Below are positions 54,490 through 64,000 of a stretch of 64,000 nucleotides of DNA, one piece after another (the stretch's first letter is position 1; each line of letters begins with the position of its first letter). Made by a program: the position numbers and the translations under genes. A model generated the notes under the pieces. That model was not told where the DNA came from and searched no databases. It saw only the letters and a program-made list of their open reading frames with translations. Location of the stretch: contig LSRY02000055.1 in assembly GCA_001643675.2 (NCBI GenBank), positions 188,501-252,500 of the forward strand, in the 5' to 3' direction. The DNA comes from Monocercomonoides exilis. Its lineage: Eukaryota; Preaxostyla; Oxymonadida; Polymastigidae.

Positions 54490-55440
54490 AAATGTTCTCC
54501 AATCGCTTCAGTTCACTTCATGTGAACAGAAAATCAGCAAACGGCTTCAAATCTATTTTTCTGCTTTTATTGGTTTTTGGAAGCAGATACTTGAGATTAC
54601 GAAGAACTTGGAGCAGAAAGACAGAATCAGAGCATTTGTTGATGCTGCTAATTGTGAAGGCATTGCCAAATTCATAATTATTATCACCAACTTTATCATC
54701 AATAATTTTTTTTTCAGAAAATATAAACCTTCATTGCCATCTTTTTCATTTTCTTCCGACTCTTTGTCATTATCATTGTTGTCTTCTTCCTCTCCTCCTC
54801 ATTCTTCTTTTTCATTCTCACCTGTTTGTTTGAATGAAATTATTGAAATTATTCTGGATCAGACTAAGATGTGGATTTGTATTTCGAGATTTCTTTTTTT
54901 TACAAGAAAGGGAGAAATGCTATTAATTTCTTGAAAGAAAGCAGAAACATTTCAAATGGGCTTTGTTGTTAGAAAGGATAACAATTTGGAGGAGGGAGAA
55001 AAGAAATTCTTTGAAGTTTGGTCGATGAAAATAAATCAACATCGAGAATGGAAGGAGAGGAAATTTGATGAATCTTTGAAAACTGTGCACAAAAAATGAA
55101 ATACATTTTGTGTGAAATGAGGAGGATGAAATAAATGAAAGGAAAGGAAAAGAAGTGATTTTTTTTTTTGAACGTTTTAAAAAGCATGTTAAATGAATCA
55201 TATTAAATGAAAAAAGAATGAGAGGAAGTTGATGAAAAGAAGAAAATAAAAATTTGACAAATATATGACCGGAAGAAAATTGAAGAAGAGATATTTGTCA
55301 CGAAAATAGATGAAAGAAAAAATTCAATCAAAACGAATGAAGGGAATAAATAAGAGAAATGAGAAAAAGGAAAATTGAATAAATGATTTTTTTTGAAGAA
55401 TATTTGAAGAAAAGTTAGAAAAAAGAAAAAGAAGAAAGTT
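54490..55440. other. spacer between convergent copies D and E
   Basis: Mixed sequence with a purine-rich right half. Short frames only, no gene recognised. Confidence 0.5.
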
Positions 55441-55443
55441 TAA

Positions 55444-57252
55444 CTAAAATTGATGAGGATACGAAGAAGATGAAGTTGATATTGCACCATCATCCAATGA
55501 GAGTGACCCACTTCCAAAATTTACAACAACCACACTTTGAGAAGGACTTAAATTTGAGTTGTAATCAATCTTCATGTGCAATAAACCAAGATGACCTGTT
55601 GACACACTGAACAGAGTTCCTACCGATGAAAGTGCTCCTATTCCAATCGAACTCTCCGTCCTCCCCTTTCCAATGACTGAAATCTTCTTTGCCCCAATCT
55701 CAATTGTTTCTGTCTCGCTTGTGTGATCCCCTCCCATCAGCGTGACTGACAGACTCACCTGGATCACGCTCCGAATGACTGCAACACCAATGGTTCTGCA
55801 TGCACTTGACTCATCCAATCCGCACAACTCTTCTGCGTTTCCTCCGCTCACTGCCACAAACCGATTGAGAATCCCCCTCTTCAGCCAATCCCACTTTTCT
55901 GTGTGATAGAACGACCAACCACTTACCGTGTAATCATATGCATAGCACACTCTCTTCTCGTCTGTGTTTGTTGTGTAACATTCATGAAATGGGTTATTAG
56001 AAGATAAACAGAGGTTGTATCTGTCCTCGTAATGTATGTCATCTCCATATGATGGATTACTGGAACAACTGCAGTTGTGAAAGAACAAAAAATAGAAATA
56101 CAGTTTGTCACTTGGCAGTACTTCTTTCCATGGAGAAAAGAACAATCCGCCTCCTTTTGTTGATGCGGTGCATGAAAGAAACTGAATGCTCCTCATTTTG
56201 AATTTTGTCTCAGGCACATTTTTACAAAACATTCCTCCGCCAAGTGAATTTGTGATTGAACATGAAGTGAAACAGCAGTCAAACACACACGCACTCTCCC
56301 CTTCTCCTATTTCTTCTCCAATGCATCCTTGCCCTGAAACCTGAAAATTATTGAGATTAATCCCTCCTCCATCGCTGTATGCCTTGCAATTCTGGAATTC
56401 ACAACCGCTGATCCGAGCACATGTTGAAACAGAGCTGATATACATTCCTCCTCCATATTGATTTTGTGCTGTGCAAGCATTGAACACATTATTTTCGATA
56501 CGCACAGATTTGATTGTATGACACATAATTCCACCCCCACGGCTGTATGCAAGACAGTTATTAAACAGACAATTCGAAACAGAAAGTTCTCCAGAATTGA
56601 GATTGTACATGCAGATAGCCCCTCCGCTTGACACTCCATCAGTCCACGAGTCACTTTCTCCAGTCGTCCTCGATCCGTTCCACTCGCACCAAATAAACGA
56701 ATTGGATCCATTTTCTGTTTCGTTTTGTCTCCCCGGAGTCAATTTTCTATCTGCAGTTCCAATGCATTCAACATTTCTTGTCCGACAACACCCAATGAAT
56801 GAAGTATTTGAGGCTGTCAAAGAGGCAAAGGGGTTGTTGAGGGAATGAACAATCCCTCCATCATATGCGTCGCAAACTGATGAAAAGGAGCAACTGTTCA
56901 TTAGATATGATGTTTGGGTTGACATAGTCGTTAAAGGCAAACATGCCTCATTTGCTGTTGAAATATTGAAAAATGTGAGTTTGGAGAGGGATACAAGGGG
57001 TATTGAAGGTGAAGAAAGGAACGGGGCTGATGAGACGCAAAAAGAAGAGAATCGTGATTCACTCACCGAAATACTCCCTTCAATGCCTTCTCCATCTCCA
57101 TCTCCTTCTCTTCCTTTTCCTCTTCCTCCTTCTCCTCCTTTTTCTTTGCCTTCACTTCCACCCTTCTCCCCTCCATATCCCTTCCCTCCAAACAGCCTGC
57201 CTGAATAGATCTCTCCCCCTCTTCTCCACATTTTCAATGTGATATTTGTCAT
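55444..57252 (-). CDS. beta-helix surface protein copy E (mosaic), no signal peptide
   Basis: 602 residues from ATG 57252 (MTNITLKMWRRGGEIYSGRL). The Gly/Glu/Arg-rich segment and full beta-helix body follow. Upstream sequence is unrelated to other copies and has no signal peptide. Blocks come from different types. The 'ADRKLTPGRQNETENGSNSF' region equals copy C. The 'LSVSNCLFNNC...CHTIKSVRIENN' region matches the copy at 8.76 kb. The second module 'WLKRGILNRFVAVSGG' matches copy B. It ends 'SLSLDDGAISTSSSSYPHQF', in TCATC/TTC repeat sequence. Frame intact. Either a mosaic silent cassette or a gene with a missing 5' exon. Confidence 0.6.
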   Translation of the reverse strand: MTNITLKMWRRGGEIYSGRLFGGKGYGGEKGGSEGKEKGGEGGRGKGREGDGDGEGIEGSISVSESRFSSFCVSSAPFLSSPSIPLVSLSKLTFFNISTANEACLPLTTMSTQTSYLMNSCSFSSVCDAYDGGIVHSLNNPFASLTASNTSFIGCCRTRNVECIGTADRKLTPGRQNETENGSNSFIWCEWNGSRTTGESDSWTDGVSSGGAICMYNLNSGELSVSNCLFNNCLAYSRGGGIMCHTIKSVRIENNVFNACTAQNQYGGGMYISSVSTCARISGCEFQNCKAYSDGGGINLNNFQVSGQGCIGEEIGEGESACVFDCCFTSCSITNSLGGGMFCKNVPETKFKMRSIQFLSCTASTKGGGLFFSPWKEVLPSDKLYFYFLFFHNCSCSSNPSYGDDIHYEDRYNLCLSSNNPFHECYTTNTDEKRVCYAYDYTVSGWSFYHTEKWDWLKRGILNRFVAVSGGNAEELCGLDESSACRTIGVAVIRSVIQVSLSVTLMGGDHTSETETIEIGAKKISVIGKGRTESSIGIGALSSVGTLFSVSTGHLGLLHMKIDYNSNLSPSQSVVVVNFGSGSLSLDDGAISTSSSSYPHQF

Positions 57253-57309
57253 TATTTCGATTCGTTTTCCAATTAAAAATACTTCTTCCAAACATGATGG
57301 TTTCACTGA

Positions 57310-57733
57310 TCTCTTTTTGAAAAAGAGGCTAATTAAATTTTTTGATTAATTATTTTTCAATATATATATTTTAATTTTGACTTTCAAATATTCATTTTGG
57401 TGATTTCTTCAAAATTTTGCTTTTTTGAAAATGAGAGAAATTTTGTTTCTTTCAATTGTTTTTATATATAAAGCTCTGAACTTGAAAAATCTTTCTAGAA
57501 AAAACAAATGTATTTGAATGAATGAAAGAATTAAAAAATATTATTTTTTATTATTAAATAAATATTCAAATAATTTCAAAATATCTTATTCCGATAAAAA
57601 CAAGAGATAATTTCATTTTGATTACAAAAATTCTCATTTTGAGTAATTATTAATACATTTTCAAATTGGAATTTTTTGTTTTTATTTTGGGAAAAAGGAT
57701 GGGAATATGGAAGAGGAGAGAGAGAGAGAGAGA

Positions 57734-57772
<39 letters not shown>

Positions 57773-58050
57773 ACTGAAAATTAGAAAAAAATGGAAGAAG
57801 GTGAAGAAAGCGAGTGATAAACAAAATAATTTGATTATTCTTTTTGAAAAGAAGAAAATGTTTAATAAATGGTTGAAACAAAATTGAACATTTATTGATC
57901 ATTTTTCAAAAAAAAATCAATCAAAGTTCATAAGTTAGCAAATTAGAATATCAAAACCAAATTGATGTTTGGATGTGTGCATTTAAGAGAACAATGAAGA
58001 TTTTATTCCAAATACAAATCAAAAAAGGTTGAATGTTATTTAACCCAGAT
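57310..58050. other. AT-rich intergenic with a GA microsatellite
   Basis: (GA)n at about 57716-57768. No gene supported. Confidence 0.6.
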
Positions 58051-58055
58051 TTATA

Positions 58056-58072
58056 ACATTTGCGACTTTTCA
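58056..58072 (-). repeat. single copy of the palindrome-centre motif
   Basis: AACATTTGCGACTTTTC, the core of the motif found at both palindrome centres, here without an inverted partner nearby and 25 bp from the foldback element. Confidence 0.75.
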
Positions 58073-58096
58073 AAAGGAATAGCTCAATTATTAAAA

Positions 58097-58506
58097 TATA
58101 GTAACTTTCATAATAGGTGGACACTTTCCTAATGGCTGGACAGTAGCCTTTTCTCTGCAGGTGATGAACGTAGAATATTGATTTTTTCCCACATCATTTG
58201 AAAGGTGAATGTGAGTAAATGAAGCATTCTGAGAATACTTTATTCTTGTTCATTAATTTTTTAAAAACAAATTTTGTTTTTCGGAGATATTCAGAAAAAC
58301 TAATCACTCCGTGTTTCTCCGAAAAACAAAATTTGTTTTTAAAAAATTAATGAACAAGAATGAAGTTTTCTCTAAATGCTTCATTTACTCACATTCACCT
58401 TTCAAATGATGTGGGAAAAAATCAATATTCTACGTTCATCACGTTTTGAGAAAAGGCTTCTGTCCGGCCATTAGGAAAGTGTCCGCCTATTATGAAAGTT
58501 ACTATA
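58097..58506. mobile_element. 410-bp foldback (near-palindromic) element
   Basis: The two halves are inverted copies: 'TATAGTAACTTTCATAATAG' at the left and its complement at the right, continuing through 'GTGGACACTTTCCTAATGG', 'AATATTGATTTTTTCCCACA' and 'AAAAACAAATTTTGTTTTTC', with a short loop near 58292-58316. TA or TATA flanks suggest a Tc1/mariner-type MITE. No coding capacity. Confidence 0.85.
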
Positions 58507-58509
58507 ATT

Positions 58510-60250
58510 GTTTTCAATTTGGAAGAAATACAACAAATGATACAATAAGTCCATAATTGTTTTGTTCAGTCACTTTGGTTTTGTTTTCAGGAAAAAAATA
58601 AAAAGTGTCTTAATTTTTTTGTAAAGTTCCCTTTGTTTAATTTTCAAAAAAAAATAAAATTCATATTTCGATCAAATTTCTGTTTCTACTCATCAAATTT
58701 CTCTGCCATGAAAACAAAATCTTTAGATTTGTATAATTTCTATTTTTGTGAAGTTTCATGAGAGAGAACAGAAAATTGATCGAAATATGAATATTTAATT
58801 CTATATGAAAATTTAACAAAAGGAACTATACAAAAAAATAAAGACAAGTGTGTGTTTTCATCGATTTTTCATTCCAACTCACCAATATTCACATAAATTT
58901 TCTTTGAAACTCTAACAAGGATTTGCTTCCATATAAGTGAAATTTGGTGAATTGTGATGAAAACTGGTGAATGTGAACAAAATGTACAGAAAATTCTGTG
59001 ATTCAAATTTATTTATCTTTTATTTATAAACCTAAACAAGTATTAATTAATTCGTATTTGCAATGAATAGAAATAACAAAAAACACCTAAATTTTTATAA
59101 AAATTGATCACACACGTTATTTATTTTATATTTTTGTGAACATATCTTTTGATTTTCGATGTATTTGGGTGATTATTTTTGAAATCATAAATTTTCAAAT
59201 AAAAATTTCGATGATGGATTTTTGCTTCATAACAACGCTAAAAATTGAATTTAGAGATGATATATACAGTATTATCAATTATTTTATAAAGTTCGATTGT
59301 CTCACATTCACTTCAAGAGAATGATTGATATCTTTTCAAGTTTTTTTTGAAAAATCAATTTTGTTAATAACGAATTGTGATTCAAAAATAAAACAGCCAG
59401 CTGATGCATTGGCTTTCAATATATGAAATGTTATTAAAAAAAACAACAATGATCAATAAAAAGAATTCTCATTTGAAAAAAGAAAAAAAATAAGGGAATG
59501 TTTGTGTAATTAAATATGGCAAAATTTTTTTTTAATTATTGTGTATTTCAATAACAGTTACAACTGAAGGACGTAGACAAATCGTAAATATTCATTGATC
59601 TTTGCATCTATTGGTCTTTACCACTTCTTTCGAATAAATCATTGTTTGGATAAAAAATATGACTGATTGAAAAGATAAGAAGTTTAATAAAAAAAGGAGT
59701 TACTTGGATCAGTCCATTCGATTGCAGGCGTATTTTTGTCAAAGAAGTTTTTTAAAATATTCATTGTCTGAAATGAATTTTTTTAGTATTTAACAGTTCT
59801 TTCTTTGATCCTTTTTATGTTGGACTTTGTTTTTTACGTTGCAATTTTTAAAGACTGTTATTTATTGTCAAACTGTTTCTTTTTTTTTGATAGCATGCTG
59901 ATTTTTCCTTTTTTGTAATTATCTTCTTCTCAAACCAATCCAAAATAATAATAAATCTTTAAACCGAATAAAGCACTAAAGTTTAATGGTTGTAAATTTC
60001 ATCCACAACTTTTGGAGATCGGAAGATTGAAGAAAATTTTTTTCTTTGTGTTTAATATTTTTTCTTTTATGACTGTTATTTTTTATTTTGAAAAAAGTTT
60101 CTTGCTCATTTCAACAAGATGAAATGTTAAAAAAGCAAACATAACGAATCAGTAAACTTACAACTGTGCATATCACAAATCTTTTTTTGGGTTTTCTTTT
60201 TTGTTTAATAATTTCATGAATTTGAAAAAATAAATATTTGAAAAATTAAA
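58510..60250. other. AT-rich intergenic
   Basis: About 1.7 kb with stops in all frames. Nothing supported. Confidence 0.6.
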
Positions 60251-60268
60251 ACAATATCAATAATTATT

Positions 60269-60754
60269 TTACTTGAAAATGACAACCTCAGAGTGATTTC
60301 CTGCGTGATTTGTTCTCAATGACACTTCAACTTTTCCATCTCTGTGTTCAGCGAATGATTGGAACAAGGCAACTGGTTGGTGGAACTCCAGAGAAGAAGT
60401 ATTTAGGAAGGTGTACATGCTGGAGTCAGAAAGCAAGCATCTCAACATTTTAGCATTCCCTCCTTCTTGTGTATACACAATGCCACGTTCATTCATCCTC
60501 AGTCTGACTATCCGAAGTGGAAGGCACCAGTACAAGGAAACTTCCTGCCCTTCTGCTCCAGCTGGCTCTGCAGCACCCGCACACACCCCAGCACCACTGC
60601 ATTCTCCTACGCCTCCTTCCCTTCTCAGCACCTCCGTCACTCTCATGTGCCATGCTCCTTCCTCCCTCCTTTCTGCAGCCTCCCAAATGCACGCACTGCT
60701 GCACGAAAACAAGAGCCATGTCAAATTATATTCAGAATGTGCCAACCCATACAC
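60269..60754 (-). other. open frame of unknown status
   Basis: About 161 codons open on the minus strand in a locally GC-richer block. There is no ATG at the upstream end; the first internal Met is in 'HMRVTEVLRREGG'. The C-terminal half ('LSDSSMYTFLNTSSLEFHQP', 'DGKVEVSLRTNHAGNHSEVV') looks like a beta-rich domain end. It may be the last exon of a gene whose upstream part is decayed. Unrecognised. Confidence 0.3.
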
Positions 60755-61299
60755 TTTGCCTCAACCACTGGGATAATATCTCCTCCGCCATCTTTCCCTT
60801 TCAGCCCTTCTTTATCTTTTTGACAGCCTTCACGTCAATATGCTGATCCTTTCCATCCCTCTTCTCTCCCACATTGCACTCACCCATCTTAAACAGTCCC
60901 TGCCACTTCCCCTGAATTCAACTCAGCATATTTTTTAATTGCAAAAAAGAAGAGGCCGATGGCAAGTTATGCACCTCTGCTTCCAGACCGAAGCAATTCC
61001 TCAGCTATTCCGAAAACACAAGCACTGTCCTTCACAGTGCCTCTTCCTCCTCGTCAATATCCTTTTCTGCCGACACTTTTCATTTTTGCTCTATCATCTT
61101 TGCATTCGAAGACCCAGCATCCACAGACCACACTCACACATTCAACTATATTTCATCGAAACATCTGCACATCACCTTCATCATTCCACTTCCTCCTTCA
61201 GCTCTTCTTTTCTCTTCCAATTCTCTCTTGGCCTATCTTGAGAAATGTCGTTCATTCGTTATCCTTTCTTCCAAACCTTTGTAACTGAAAAATCCTATT

Positions 61300-62100
61300 G
61301 ATAAACACATTCAAATAGACTGAAAGGCAAGTTATCTCAGATTTTGTTGTTCCAGTTGATTCTGGATAATCTCTTTGATTTCATTAATGCAAATTTCTTT
61401 TTCAAATAACTAATAAAAAATGATAATGAAATTCAAAAATATCAATAATGGAGTTGTTGATTACATTCACAGTTGCATTTGTGAATCAAAGTTAGCAAAG
61501 TCATTTCCTTTTCCTTTTGAACTTTTTCGTTTTCCTCCTTGAACGATGTTACTTTCAGAAGGCAGCGAATTCAAAATGAAAACAATTCTGAAGAAAATAT
61601 GCGATAAAGCAAAAGATAGCATACGCAAAGATCAGCAAGAAACTTCTCATTTAGTTCTTCATTTTTTTCAATTTTTTCTTCATTTGACGCTTTCAATGAA
61701 TCCAAAAAAGCTCAAAAATAATTTGAAAAGAACACATTCATAATTAAACAAAAAAAGCAACTAATAATCAACATATATAAAAGCCAAATAATTTAATTGC
61801 AAAAATTGGAATTTCTCGTTAATTTTTATTTCTATGTTTTGACGACAATTCAAATTCTTTGATCAAAGCTGCGTTATTGATTTGGTGAAGATAAAAATTA
61901 TGATGTTGTGTGGAACCTGATAATTATGATGTTTGTATTTGATAAAATCAATTTCAAATGAAACAAGCCATTTCATTGAGAGCGACAGGAATAAATTGGT
62001 TCTATTCTTAAGGAAAGTGATCTATTGCATTGGGGTGAATGCTAACGAGTGAAATAATATTTTTGGGGTTTTTCAATATATTCAGATGGAAGAATCGATT
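61300..62100. other. AT-rich intergenic
   Basis: One small ATG frame (61546-61743, 65 codons, Lys-rich) without known features. No gene supported. Confidence 0.45.
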
Positions 62101-62109
62101 TTTTCGGTT

Positions 62110-64000
62110 ATAACGGAGTTATCTGCCAAATTGAATAATCAATAGGATTTTTATCTATAGTGAATGGGAATGATTTCCCTTCGATTTTCGATCTGGTTGA
62201 TGCATCTCTTCGCTTGTCCGCAGCAATGCTGTTTGTGTTTCGATCGATGCAGTCGAGGTTTCATATGATGAAGCAGGACAACGAATTAAAGGATGAGTGG
62301 TTGCAGTGAAAGAAGTGTGGAAGATTGTGAAAAAGGGAATGGAGGCTGTTTTCCTGAGGATGGATGATCAGTTATGTTGTGCAAAATGAATAAGCTGGTG
62401 ACATGGGAGGAGGAAGAAGATGAAGCAGAAGCTACAACAGCAACTGAAGAATAAGGATGAGGAAAATAAAAAAGAAAAATACGAGGATGCTAATCAAGAG
62501 ATAAAGAGGTCTTCTTTGTCCTTGATGTTGTTGCGAATGTTTTGAGATGAAAAGATTGCTGATGAAATCGTTTCAGAAGAAGTACACGATCATCCCAATG
62601 GATCAAAAGACAATTCCAAAGCTGAATGAGAAGGAAGCGCAAAAGTGATGAAGGTGCAGGAGCAGCTGGTTGATGATGATGAAGAAGGATCACATTGATA
62701 TGCGGATCGAGAAGGAGAAGATCCGAATAAAGCAGGATAGCGTGGAAAGAGAAGATTGTGAAGTTTCGTTGGAGTGGAAGGAGAAAAAAGTTACGAGAGG
62801 GTCAAATAAGGTGTGTGCTTTGGAGCTGCATAAGCAGTTGTCGTCTGTGCAGATAAAGCGGCTGCGATGCTGCTGAAGGCAGAGATATAGACATTGCTTG
62901 TGCATACGATCCCTACGAACCGATGGACATCCTCAGACAAGATGAGAGTGATCCTGGACAAGGACATTGCTAGGTCGGCTGGTGCAAACGTTCTGAGAAT
63001 TGCATTTGATACTTTAAAGTTTCTGTGAACAGGGGAGAAGCGCTCTGAACAGATGAAGAATGAAACTGAGTGACATGGATTAATTAACGAACTGTTGGTT
63101 ATGGCAGAACTTTGTGGATATTAGGCTATTAGATAAGATTGCGCTTGAGGAGTTTATTGAAGATGAGTTATTGTTCTTCTCATGCTGCATCATGTTTCTT
63201 GAATGATCAGTGTTGAAAAAGATCAATATGTTTTTCGGTGAGTTTGAGGGCTGCACTAAAAGAAGTGTGAAGCTGATGCGTTTGAGTTTCTGTTGTTTTA
63301 GCAAATCATAACCAAGCAGAAGCAGCGATGTGGAAAGAGGTGAGGAAGGTACTGGATGATATCATATTTACTAGCAATACACAGTTTTCATCTTCATCAG
63401 TGTTGCAATTGTTATCTGTTGTGGCTTGAGCAGGCATCTCGTTAGATGAAGTTGAGTCTTTCATGCTTGTTGTTATCAGGCGCTACTTGTGTAGTGGCAG
63501 CAGATCTTCTAGGATGCAAGCCGTATATCTTGATGTTGAGCACTATCTTTGGAGTTTTTTCTTGAGGCTTGGTAATATGGCAACTTCGTGATGCACTTGA
63601 ACCAGCAAGATGAATGCAACGTGGTTGACCAGTGAGCGCCTTTGATCTCATCCAAAAACAATGAGCTTGCAAAGACTGTAAGCAGAAGCTGGACGACCAT
63701 TACTCAGAGTGGGTGTGGTTTCGGTTGAAGCGGAGAATTGAAGCTGTGCAATTGGAGGTGGAGAAGAAAGGAGACAGGAGCAGTTTCAGTCGGCGATGAT
63801 TCTGGAGGATGCGGAGGAGCTACAGCTGCGGATGGACGAGGTAGAAGGTGAGATCTGCTAAAGTCACCTTTGTGTTACGGGAAGAGGATGGAGCTGTTTC
63901 ATGATACAATAACATGGCATTGGAAGAAAGAAGGAGACTACACCTTTCCATCATCATGTGTTTATTTCGCACTGTTAAGACAAGTTTTAAGCGAGAAAGA
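62110..64000 (+). pseudogene. decayed coding-like region, unknown
   Basis: Plus-strand composition and codon-like texture (Lys/Glu/Met-rich helices such as 'KEVWKIVKKGMEAVFLRMDD', 'DIRLLDKIALEEFIEDELLF') persist for almost 2 kb. The open frame changes every 50-200 bases and no piece has both start and domain. It looks like one or two inactivated genes for helical proteins. It runs off the window end. Confidence 0.3.

Noticed and set aside
1-64000. tRNA, rRNA, bacterial operon, ribosome binding site or terminator features
   Set aside because: I found no cloverleaf with conserved T-arm words, no rRNA signature and no bacterial gene organisation. A covariance-model scan would be needed to exclude a tRNA fully.
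1-64000. Retrotransposon, giant virus or Maverick/Polinton coding genes
   Set aside because: No reverse transcriptase, integrase, polymerase B or capsid motifs were visible in any long frame.

Overview
This is an AT-rich eukaryotic window full of repeats. It most likely comes from an anaerobic metamonad protist, and an oxymonad close to Monocercomonoides is my best guess. That guess rests on two protein families recognised from memory. One is cysteine-rich, right-handed beta-helix surface proteins with GGG/GGA turns and F-x-x-C steps, ending in a '(K)DWL-K...YVS-G-D...CG...PC-T' module. The other is a decayed copy at 4.18-5.09 kb of an acidic helical protein family ('NAILLLK', 'EEEGYED', 'LDISDYFV') that I associate with Monocercomonoides. 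Stops behave as in the standard code. There are no operons, ribosome binding sites, rRNA, recognisable tRNA or CRISPR. Only two genes look complete with a conventional ATG and a signal peptide: 14056-16017 (+) and 25246-27735 (-).

Layout. 1-3 kb: GAA/TTC microsatellites around a broken beta-helix pseudogene, and a 51-nt poly-A. 3.6-6.5 kb: decayed gene fragments. 6.5-8.7 kb: AT-rich and empty. 8.76-12.1 kb: a 5'-truncated beta-helix copy (-) with an acidic, intron-containing module upstream. 12.3-13.7 kb: remnants and a TTC array. 14.25-20.73 kb: a near-perfect palindrome with 3.2-kb arms around 107 bp, each arm carrying a beta-helix gene. 21-24.8 kb: a pentanucleotide array, decayed sequence and a dispersed unknown gene family called 'R' here. 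25.2-27.7 kb: a type I membrane beta-helix-like protein. 28.18-29.46 kb: a TA-flanked transposon-like element with long terminal inverted repeats and a nested small element. 30-37 kb: decayed gene pieces and microsatellites. 37.34-47.75 kb: a second palindrome with 5.0-kb arms around 421 bp, each arm carrying R-family sequence and a beta-helix copy. 48-50.3 kb: acidic coding remnants and a higher-order TTC array. 50.4-57.25 kb: three more beta-helix copies. 57.3-64 kb: AT-rich sequence with a foldback element at 58.1-58.5 kb and poorly supported coding remnants.

How it fits together. The beta-helix family has six distinct long copies, two of which are duplicated again in palindromes, plus one pseudogene. 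Only the copy at 14056 has a signal peptide. The others lack the N-terminus and end near the same homologous point, often in TTC/ATC repeats. Blocks of variants are reshuffled between copies so that two markers appear in all four combinations, which indicates segmental recombination or gene conversion. Both palindrome centres carry inverted copies of the same ~20-nt motif. The most interesting reading is a surface-protein cassette locus diversified by gene conversion and expanded by inverted duplication. The conservative reading is decay of a large gene family in a repeat-rich, perhaps subtelomeric, region. Sequence alone does not decide between them.
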